From Flavobacteriales bacterium (GTDB lineage Bacteria; Bacteroidota; Bacteroidia; Flavobacteriales_C; GCA-002722245): 64,000 nucleotides of DNA. Of the stretch, positions 52,044-59,593 are shown one piece after another (the first letter of the stretch is position 1; the number at the start of each line of letters is the position of its first letter). Position numbers and translations under genes: made by a program. The stretch is from NCBI GenBank assembly GCA_947444925.1, contig CANFBW010000002.1, positions 1 through 64,000 of the forward strand. Reading direction: 5' to 3'. The notes under the pieces were generated by a model, which worked only from the letters and a program-made list of their open reading frames with translations, ran no database searches and had not been told where the DNA came from.

Positions 52044-54836
52044 ATGAAACTAAGACTACTATTGTTTTTATCCTTATTGTATTCGGCGGTAACGCTGGCT
52101 TTTTCGCCCAGCATGTACACATTCACCGCGAGTGAATACGACAATCACCAAGAGAATTACAGTGCAGTATACAACAATTCTGGATTGCTCTATGTCGCCA
52201 ATGCATACGGTTTACTTGAGTATGACGGATACGAGTGGAATAGGATTGCGTTGCCTGACGGCAAGAGTCCTGTTTCATTGTGCTTAAAAGACGGCGTGGT
52301 ATATGTTGGAGGCAACGATGAGTTTGGTTACATCAAGTACTCGCGCGGTGCACCTTCTTGCTATCAATCATTGGCGTCGTTACTGCCAACTGCTGAGAAG
52401 AATAAAATTGGTTGGCTTGACCATTGCGTGGAGGCGAATGGCAAAGTGTATTTTTCAAACAACGAAAAGGTGATCGTTTACGATGGCCAGTCGGTTTTGG
52501 TGCTAAAGCCTACAAATGGAAATTCGTTTTTGTCGCTTGATTACAGCATGGGGCAGTTGTTTCTTTTTGAGAAGGGTAGAGGAATTGGCGTTTTTGAAAA
52601 CAACGACATTGAATGGATGGGCAGTTCTGTTGCGAATTTGAATGTGGTGAACATAGAGAAAGTGTCTTCTAAGTTGTACTACTTGTATACTGTTGATGGT
52701 ATTTACAAATTTGATGGTGTACACGCTGAAAAAATCGAGAAAACTAATTTTTTGAGTACGCTTGTTGTAACGCAAGTGCTGGCAAAAGGCAGTAAAAAAG
52801 TGCTGTGCACGGAACTGGGCGGCGTTTATATTTTAGACGATCAATTGGATGTGCAATCTCATTTTGACCACAGCAACAGCAAGCTCAGTACAAATTTTAT
52901 TTATGGTGTGGCTGAGAACAAAGAAGGTGATCTTTGTTTTGCAAGTGCGAATGGGATTGCACTTTTGAACGCGAGTTCGTCACTCTTGAATATTGACGCA
53001 GCAAGTGGTTTGTATGGCGCAGGGTATTGTTCTTTGTTGGTAGGTGATACTATGTATTTAGGGACTTCGCAGGGCTTGTTTTTTGCGCCGAATTGGAAGT
53101 TGAAAGGGGAAAAGAAATTTCAAAAGGTAGCCAATGTAAAAGCCTATGTTTACGACATTCATTTGCAAAATGGGGCATTGTTTTGCGGTAACCGAGCTGA
53201 AATGTATCAAATTATGTCCGATGGCGCGAAGGTGATTTCTCCAAGCACTTATCGCGGTGCATGGGGCATACACGCAGTTCCTGGCAGAGATGATGTTTTT
53301 TTGGTAGGTACCTATTCGGGCATCGATGTGTATCGTTTTGAAAACAAGGAATGGAAATTTTCAAATGCAATAGAGGGCTACACTGCGCCAGGCCGAAATT
53401 TTGAATTTGATGAAGAAGGCAATATTTGGGTGGCGAGTGGATTGGCTGGATTGTATAAATTAAGTATTTCCAAAGATTTTGCAAAGGTGTTGAAGAGTGA
53501 GGAGTTTTGTAAAAAATTCGCTGTTAAAAGCGACTATTTTATAGAACTGATAGAATGTGGAAAAACAATTTTAGTATCGTCTTATGGCGGTGTTTTTAAA
53601 GTTGAAAATGGCGCTTTGGTGAAGGATGCTGCATTCACTGCCTTGGGTTTGCCCTTTGAGCGCCTTCGAAAAATAAATAACGATTTGATATATACAGTTC
53701 AAAAGAGAACACCCATCGTTTTGCGTCGCAAAGGGTCTGTTTTCACGCTCGATTCAGCACATATTTTAAACAACGTGAATATAGAGTTGATTGGTAATTC
53801 AGAGTGGATCAGCACCAGCTCTCCTGATGAATACATGGTTGGAACGCCCGATGGTTTTTTGCTCTCCAACAACGCTTCTCTCAAAAAATATTACGGTAAA
53901 CTCACCGTTCGTAAAATTCAAAACATCAATACTGACAGCACGGTGATTGGTGGCAATGTTGACGAAATTGCAGTTTCATATGACAATCATGATCTACGTT
54001 TTACTTTTGCATACTCACCTTTAGAGCGTTTTTATTCGCTTGATTGGTACGTGCTTTTAGAAGAAGACGGCGCGGGCGAATGGAAGAAAGTAGAGAAGGC
54101 GCATTTTAAAGAGTTTTCAAATTTACGCGAAGGCGACTACACGTTGCGCGTTAAGGTAATGTGCCGTTACAATACCTTAGACGAAACCAGTGTTTCTTTT
54201 AAAGTACTTCCTCCGTGGTACCGAAGTTCTTTAGCAAAGGTGCTGTATTTGCTTTTGTTTTTGTTGACCGTGTTTTTGGTATACCGATTTACACAACATC
54301 GGGTAAAAAAAGTGAGTGCAAAAATGCAGGCCGAGAAGGAAAGAGAATTGATGGTGCAAGAAAAAGAATTCAAGGCTGAGTTGCTGAAAAAGGAGTTGCA
54401 AGAAAAAGAAACGGAGATGTCATATATGGCATTGAATTATAGTCAGAAAAAAGATTTGCTAGAACATGTGAGTGACAAGCTGAATGAATTAATGGGCAAG
54501 CTGGATGATCCGCGCGCATTGCGCGCGGAGATAAAAGGACTGGAGTTCTCGTTGAATAAATCGGAAGATGGTGAAGAACGAAAGTGGCAGGAATTTCAAG
54601 TGCTTTTCAATAGAGAACACAACGACTTTTTAGATAAAATCAAAGTGCTTGATCCAAAAATAAAGGAATCAATGCTGCTTATGTGTGTTTATATTAGAAT
54701 GGGCAAAAGCAACAAAGACATTTGCGACCTCATCAATATTTCGATCACCGCGCTCGACAAAAGAAAATCGCGCCTGCGCGAGAAATTCAATGTTGCAGGA
54801 GAGCTCACGCTGAATGAGTTTTTGCGTTTGCTTTAA
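52044..54836 (+). CDS. membrane-spanning beta-propeller / Y_Y_Y sensor with cytoplasmic coiled coil and HTH output (copy A)
   Basis: Signal peptide, propeller repeats, single TM (VLYLLLFLLTVFLVYRF), C-terminal SNKDICDLINISITALDKRKSRLREKF HTH. Confidence 0.85.
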   Translation: MKLRLLLFLSLLYSAVTLAFSPSMYTFTASEYDNHQENYSAVYNNSGLLYVANAYGLLEYDGYEWNRIALPDGKSPVSLCLKDGVVYVGGNDEFGYIKYSRGAPSCYQSLASLLPTAEKNKIGWLDHCVEANGKVYFSNNEKVIVYDGQSVLVLKPTNGNSFLSLDYSMGQLFLFEKGRGIGVFENNDIEWMGSSVANLNVVNIEKVSSKLYYLYTVDGIYKFDGVHAEKIEKTNFLSTLVVTQVLAKGSKKVLCTELGGVYILDDQLDVQSHFDHSNSKLSTNFIYGVAENKEGDLCFASANGIALLNASSSLLNIDAASGLYGAGYCSLLVGDTMYLGTSQGLFFAPNWKLKGEKKFQKVANVKAYVYDIHLQNGALFCGNRAEMYQIMSDGAKVISPSTYRGAWGIHAVPGRDDVFLVGTYSGIDVYRFENKEWKFSNAIEGYTAPGRNFEFDEEGNIWVASGLAGLYKLSISKDFAKVLKSEEFCKKFAVKSDYFIELIECGKTILVSSYGGVFKVENGALVKDAAFTALGLPFERLRKINNDLIYTVQKRTPIVLRRKGSVFTLDSAHILNNVNIELIGNSEWISTSSPDEYMVGTPDGFLLSNNASLKKYYGKLTVRKIQNINTDSTVIGGNVDEIAVSYDNHDLRFTFAYSPLERFYSLDWYVLLEEDGAGEWKKVEKAHFKEFSNLREGDYTLRVKVMCRYNTLDETSVSFKVLPPWYRSSLAKVLYLLLFLLTVFLVYRFTQHRVKKVSAKMQAEKERELMVQEKEFKAELLKKELQEKETEMSYMALNYSQKKDLLEHVSDKLNELMGKLDDPRALRAEIKGLEFSLNKSEDGEERKWQEFQVLFNREHNDFLDKIKVLDPKIKESMLLMCVYIRMGKSNKDICDLINISITALDKRKSRLREKFNVAGELTLNEFLRLL

Positions 54837-54890
54837 CACGTCGGTGATATCCATTGAGGGATAGCTTTGATTTTTGGCGGCTTTTTGCTT

Positions 54891-54898
54891 TATATTTG
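54891..54898 (+). promoter_or_regulatory. Bacteroidota -7 element (TATATTTG) upstream of regulator copy B
   Basis: TATATTTG 73 nt before the ATG at 54971. Confidence 0.5.
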
Positions 54899-54970
54899 TT
54901 TGAAGTACACGAACAATTGCTTTATCTTGTGTGGCGCTACTGCTCCAGCAATTGCTGTAAATAATATACT

Positions 54971-57760
54971 ATGAAGTTGAAGTTATTCGGATTGTTTTTT
55001 GTGCTCAATAGCTGTTTTGCGTTTGCCTTTTCTCCGGCCATATATACTTATACCACTAAAGAATATGACGGTAGGCAAGACAACACCAGTGCGGTATTCG
55101 ATGGAGAAGGCTTGTTGTATGTAGCCAACGCATATGGTCTGCTTGAATACGATGGATACAAATGGCAGAAGATACCATTGCCTAATGGGAAGAGTCCTGT
55201 TTCATTGTGTGTGTATGACAAAAAAGTGTTTGTTGGCGGTAATGATGAGATAGGGTATGTTTCACGCAATGCAGCAGGATTGTCAGTTTACCACTCGCTT
55301 TTACCTTTGTTGGCCGATAGCTTGAAAAAGCAAATAGGATGGATGACTTATTGCGTTGAAGCGGAAGGGAAGGTTTATTTTCTTACCGATCAGCGTATGT
55401 TCGTTTTTGATGGAAAAGGAATTAGTGTTGTACGGCCCAGAAGTGGTGGTAAATTCACGAGCATCGCACGTTCACAGGGTCATGTTTTGCTTTTTGAAAA
55501 GGGAAGAGGCTATGCGCTTTTGGCCAATGGAAAAACGACATGGGTAGAAGGGGTTTTTAAAAATTTGGAAGTGCGCGGAGTGGAAACAATTGGACGCGAA
55601 TTGGTGTTGTATGCCACTGATGGCATTTACAAATACGATGGACTTCGACTTGAGCAACTTGGTAAAACAGCCTTTTTGGCAAAAGAAATCATTACTCGTG
55701 TGATCGCTGACCAAGCGAGAAAAGTGGTTTGTACGGAGCTTGGTGGGGTTTATGTGCTCGATGCGCAATGGGAAGTGCAGCACCACTTTGATCAAAGCAA
55801 CAGTAAACTTACTACCAATTATATTTATGGTGCGGCGGAGAACAAGGAAGGCGACCTTTGCCTTGCCACCGACAATGGCATTTCTTTGGTAAATTTAGGA
55901 GCATCAGTATTGCACATCGATGTGTCGTCGAACCTTTACGGAGCGGGCTTGTCTTCGCTGCTTGTAGGAGACACCATGTATCTCGGTACTTCTCAGGGTT
56001 TGTTTTTTGCTCCATATTGGAGCGGTAAGGGCGAAAAAAAGTTTATTAAGGTGCAAGGTGTTAAGGCATTTGTGTACGACATTCATATGCAGAATGGCGC
56101 ACTGTTTTGCGGCAATCGTTCAGATGTATATCAAATTCGCGGCAATTCGGCGGTGGTCATATCTCCGGAAAGCAATCGCGGAGCCTGGGGACTGCACTCT
56201 GTTTCTGGAAAGAAGAATGTTTTTTTGGTGGGCACTTATTCGGGCATTGATGTTTACAGTGAAAATAATGGAAAATGGTCTTTTTCTCATAAAATAGGCG
56301 GCTATAATTTACCGGCAATGAATTTAGAAATTGATGACGATGGCAATATATGGGTGGCAAGCGGTTTGTCGGGGTTCTATAAACTAGTCGTTGACCGCGA
56401 TTTCAACAAAGTGCTTGCCACTGAAGATTTTTGCGAGAAATTGAAGTTATCGAAGGATTATTTTATTGAACTCATCAAAGTAAACAATTCAATTTTAGTC
56501 TCCTCTCATGGCGGGCTTTACAAAGTGGAAAGCGGGCAGTTGCTAAAAGATGCTTATATGAATGGGTTGGGGTTGCCTTTTGAACGAATTAGAAAAATTA
56601 GCAATGGACTCATTTATACCTTGGACAATAAAACGCCTACGGTATTGAAGTTGGGCTCCAAAGGCTTTGTGATCGATACTGCTCATATTTTGAATCGTTT
56701 GAAGGTAGAGCTTATTGGCAATTTTGAATTGATTGATCAATTTGCCGATCAAAATTATTTAGTGGGCACTTCTGAAGGCTTTATACTTGCTAATAATGCA
56801 GTGCCCAAAAAATATTATGGAAAGGTGTCGTTGCGCAAAATTCAAAATATGTACAATGACAGTTTACTGGCAATGGCCGGGGATAAAGGCGCAGTAATTG
56901 CTTTGCACGACAACAATTTGCGTTTCACTTTCGCCTATTCACCCTTGGAGCGTTTTTATGATGTTGATTGGTACGCTATGCTTGAAGAAGAAGGAAAGGG
57001 CGTATGGATCAAAGTGGAAAATGCACATGTAAAGGAGTTTTCAAATTTGCAGGAGGGGGACTATATTTTTCGCATGAAGGCCGTATGTCGCTATACTACG
57101 CTTGATGAGAGCGCATTTTCATTCACTATTTTGCCTCCATGGTACCGAACTTCTTTGGCGAAAGTGATATATCTTTTGCTTTTATTGAGCGCTGCCTATC
57201 TCGCTTACCGCATGTCTCAGCGACGACTGGAGAAGGTAACAGATAAAATGACAGAGGAAAAGGAACAAGAATTACTGTTGCAAGGCAATGAGTTCAAGGC
57301 TGAATTGCTTAAAAAGGAATTACAAGAGAAAGAAAGCGAAATGTCTTTTATGGCGTTAAATTACAGTCAGAAACGTGAATTGATGGAGAGTGTTAGCGAT
57401 AAGCTGGGTGATTTGCTTGGGAAACTTGAGGATCCGCGTGCGCTTCGTGTTGAGATTAAGGGTTTGATTAATTCGCTCAACAATTCTGACGGAGATGAAG
57501 AAGTGAAATGGCAGGAATTTCAAATTCATTTTAACAAAGAGCACAATGACTTTTTGGAAAAAATAAAGGCGATGGATCCGAAAATCAAAGAATCAGTGCT
57601 ATTGATGTGCACATATATCAGAATGGGCAAGAGCAATAAAGACATTTGCAATTTGCTCAATATCTCTATCAATGCGCTCGACAAGCGCAAATCTCGTTTG
57701 CGGGAAAAATTCCTGATCGCCGAAGAAATAACGGTAAACGAATATCTTCGGCAGTTATAG
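54971..57760 (+). CDS. membrane-spanning beta-propeller / Y_Y_Y sensor with HTH output (copy B, tandem paralogue)
   Basis: 929 aa, co-linear with 52044-54836; SNKDICNLLNISINALDKRKSRLREKF HTH. Confidence 0.85.
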   Translation: MKLKLFGLFFVLNSCFAFAFSPAIYTYTTKEYDGRQDNTSAVFDGEGLLYVANAYGLLEYDGYKWQKIPLPNGKSPVSLCVYDKKVFVGGNDEIGYVSRNAAGLSVYHSLLPLLADSLKKQIGWMTYCVEAEGKVYFLTDQRMFVFDGKGISVVRPRSGGKFTSIARSQGHVLLFEKGRGYALLANGKTTWVEGVFKNLEVRGVETIGRELVLYATDGIYKYDGLRLEQLGKTAFLAKEIITRVIADQARKVVCTELGGVYVLDAQWEVQHHFDQSNSKLTTNYIYGAAENKEGDLCLATDNGISLVNLGASVLHIDVSSNLYGAGLSSLLVGDTMYLGTSQGLFFAPYWSGKGEKKFIKVQGVKAFVYDIHMQNGALFCGNRSDVYQIRGNSAVVISPESNRGAWGLHSVSGKKNVFLVGTYSGIDVYSENNGKWSFSHKIGGYNLPAMNLEIDDDGNIWVASGLSGFYKLVVDRDFNKVLATEDFCEKLKLSKDYFIELIKVNNSILVSSHGGLYKVESGQLLKDAYMNGLGLPFERIRKISNGLIYTLDNKTPTVLKLGSKGFVIDTAHILNRLKVELIGNFELIDQFADQNYLVGTSEGFILANNAVPKKYYGKVSLRKIQNMYNDSLLAMAGDKGAVIALHDNNLRFTFAYSPLERFYDVDWYAMLEEEGKGVWIKVENAHVKEFSNLQEGDYIFRMKAVCRYTTLDESAFSFTILPPWYRTSLAKVIYLLLLLSAAYLAYRMSQRRLEKVTDKMTEEKEQELLLQGNEFKAELLKKELQEKESEMSFMALNYSQKRELMESVSDKLGDLLGKLEDPRALRVEIKGLINSLNNSDGDEEVKWQEFQIHFNKEHNDFLEKIKAMDPKIKESVLLMCTYIRMGKSNKDICNLLNISINALDKRKSRLREKFLIAEEITVNEYLRQL

Positions 57761-58085
57761 ACATACTGTTCAATTGCTGTTCTTTCTATGGTGTTTGAGT
57801 GCTAATGATTATTGTGCCGCTATTGTTGATGGTTCTCGGTACATGTTTTAGTGGATGCGCAAAGTAATTTTGTGGCAAATGAATGATAGTAATTCAATGG
57901 TTGAATTTCATTTGCTGGCTCCCTTATTTATTTTGCAAACAATTGAAAGTAAAAGACTTGAGTTTTTGCTACGTGTAAAGTCAGTGTCGCGCTTTTGACG
58001 TGACATCTTGTTGTTAAAAATTCTCAAATCCTTTGTTTACAACAACTTTATTTTGAGAAACACTTGACATCGCCTCAATAATTGC

Positions 58086-58093
58086 TATATTTG
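58086..58093 (+). promoter_or_regulatory. promoter -7 element (TATATTTG) of sRNA copy 1
   Basis: TATATTTG exactly 5 nt before the closing-stem 5' strand, as in the other two copies. Confidence 0.7.
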
Positions 58094-58098
58094 TGTAC

Positions 58099-58293
58099 GC
58101 TTGCTTTGTTGATAGAAATAGTAGTAGTGTAAAATTGCGTAGTTCTTTACAAGTTAGTTAGTAGTATCAAAGTTAAGTTATACCCCCTATAATAGCTTTG
58201 AAATTTTAGTCTACAACAAAGCAAGCTTTCTTGTAAAATCACTGATAACATTGAGTATATAGAAGCCTCCCTCAAAAAAGGGAGGTTTTTTTT
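58099..58293 (+). ncRNA. structured small RNA, copy 1 (stem element 58099-58226 plus tail and terminator)
   Basis: GCTTGCTTTGTTG..CAACAAAGCAAGC perfect 13-bp closing stem, A bulge, TAGA/TCTA; TCAAAG/CTTTGA + TTATA-CCCCC-TATAA hairpin. Confidence 0.8.
58266..58293 (+). terminator. Rho-independent terminator of sRNA copy 1
   Basis: CCTCCC-tcaaaaaa-GGGAGG followed by T8. Confidence 0.9.
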
Positions 58294-58485
58294 GTAACAA
58301 AAAACTCCCTTTTTCAACTACTATTTTAATTGCATTCCCTCTTGGGTATCGCAACTACTTCGAATTTGAATAAACGTCTTGATGTCAATTACTTAACTTT
58401 TTATTACGTGCAGTGTCAGTGCTATAAAATTAGCCTGGAGGTGTTTTGTACGGCGCCAGAAATAGCGAATAGTTCTTTGCTGCTG

Positions 58486-58493
58486 TACATTTG
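58486..58493 (+). promoter_or_regulatory. promoter -7 element (TACATTTG) of sRNA copy 2
   Basis: TACATTTG exactly 5 nt before the stem. Confidence 0.7.
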
Positions 58494-58498
58494 ACTAT

Positions 58499-58699
58499 GC
58501 TTGCTTCGTTGCTAGAAATAGTAGTAGTAGTAAAAATTGCGTAGTTCTTTTACAAAAGTTAGTTAGTAGTAATCAAAGCCAATACTATACCCCCCTTTAG
58601 TGACTTTGAAACAAAAATCAATTCTACAACGACGCAAGCATTTTATTTGTACACAAGAGTAGCAGTTTATATGAAAGCCATCCGTTAGGGTGGCTTTTT
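58499..58699 (+). ncRNA. structured small RNA, copy 2 (stem element 58499-58639 plus tail and terminator)
   Basis: GCTTGCTTCGTTG..CAACGACGCAAGC (12/13 pairs), C bulge, TAGA/TCTA; TCAAAG/CTTTGA hairpin with C6 loop. Confidence 0.8.
58674..58699 (+). terminator. Rho-independent terminator of sRNA copy 2
   Basis: AAAGCCATCC-gtta-GGGTGGCTTTTT. Confidence 0.85.
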
Positions 58700-58933
58700 C
58701 ATTTTCCTCCCTTTTGCGAAAGCGGAATTGTGAGCGTGTTCATTGCCATACGAAAGTGCCGGCGAAACAGCTTTGAGAAACCACCGATCGAGTAGTTTTT
58801 ACACTTTACATTTTGTTAAATTATTGAATATCAAATATTTAATAATTTGTATACGTATAGAGTCAGTGATTTATAGCTGGTAGTAGAGGTGTTTTGTACA
58901 GGCGTAAAACTGGCAATGGGCACTTCCTCATTG

Positions 58934-58941
58934 TATATTTG
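58934..58941 (+). promoter_or_regulatory. promoter -7 element (TATATTTG) of sRNA copy 3
   Basis: TATATTTG exactly 5 nt before the stem. Confidence 0.7.
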
Positions 58942-58946
58942 AATAT

Positions 58947-59152
58947 GCTAGCTCGGTTGTTAGAAAAGTAGTAGTAGTAAAAATTGCGTAGTTCTTTTAC
59001 AAAAGTTAGTTAGTAGTAATCAAGGTCAATACTATACCCCCCTTTAGTGACTTTGAATCAAAAATCAAATCTACAGCCGAGCTAGCTTTTTCATTTGTAA
59101 GTAATTTAACATCATAAAAAAAGCCCTTTCGTTTTGACGAAAGGGCTTTTTC
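58947..59152 (+). ncRNA. structured small RNA, copy 3 (stem element 58947-59086 plus tail and terminator)
   Basis: GCTAGCTCGGTTG..CAGCCGAGCTAGC (12 Watson-Crick pairs + 1 G-U), U bulge, TAGA/TCTA; TCAAGG/CTTTGA hairpin with C6 loop. Confidence 0.8.
59116..59152. terminator. terminator of sRNA copy 3, probably bidirectional (also faces the 59167-59484 gene)
   Basis: AAAAAGCCCTTTCG-ttttga-CGAAAGGGCTTTTT, A-run and T-run on both sides. Confidence 0.9.
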
Positions 59153-59166
59153 TTTGTGTAGTTTTT

Positions 59167-59484
59167 TTATTTCGCAGTCAACAAAACCCTAATGTCAACC
59201 ATTTCTTCTCTGTTGTATTTGTTGTCAGAACCTTTCAGTAATTCAACGAAGTAATGAAATTTGTTTTCACCTTCTTCTGGGCCTTCAAATTCAAGATCAA
59301 AAGCGCCATTTTGCTCAATGTATTCTCTTGACAAGCGCAATAATTTTGTTGCCAAAGGATCTTCTTCCGCAAGCGCATAATTTCTGATTTCAGTCAATTT
59401 TGCTGCAACTGCAGCAACATCGAAATTCTTGTCGGTGCTTTTGATCAAGTCGTCAAGAAGTTTGTTTGCTTTAGGATCTTTCAT
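59167..59484 (-). CDS. hypothetical small acidic protein
   Basis: 105 aa ORF with no signal peptide. Confidence 0.6.
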   Translation of the reverse strand: MKDPKANKLLDDLIKSTDKNFDVAAVAAKLTEIRNYALAEEDPLATKLLRLSREYIEQNGAFDLEFEGPEEGENKFHYFVELLKGSDNKYNREEMVDIRVLLTAK

Positions 59485-59593
59485 TGGTCTAAATTTTTTT
59501 CTTCATTTTTTGTAATGCGACAAAGGTAAGTTATTGAACTTGATTACTCAAAAAGTTATTAAAATTTATAACGACGTAAGCGCTCCGCTGCTA

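Noticed and set aside
58099-59086. CRISPR array
   Set aside because: Three ~130-140 nt similar units 400-450 bp apart, each with its own promoter and terminator; no short repeat/spacer periodicity and no cas genes.
58099-59086. MITE or insertion elements with terminal inverted repeats
   Set aside because: The terminal repeats differ between copies with compensatory changes, no target-site duplications are evident, and each unit is aligned to a promoter and terminator. RNA structure explains it better.
58099-59152. Retron msr-msd RNAs (terminal a1/a2-like repeats)
   Set aside because: No reverse transcriptase gene in the window and no long msd-like hairpin; three adjacent copies would also be atypical.
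58099-59152. Riboswitch or attenuator leaders
   Set aside because: Each unit ends in a terminator and no plus-strand ORF follows within the region; the next gene (59167-59484) is on the opposite strand.
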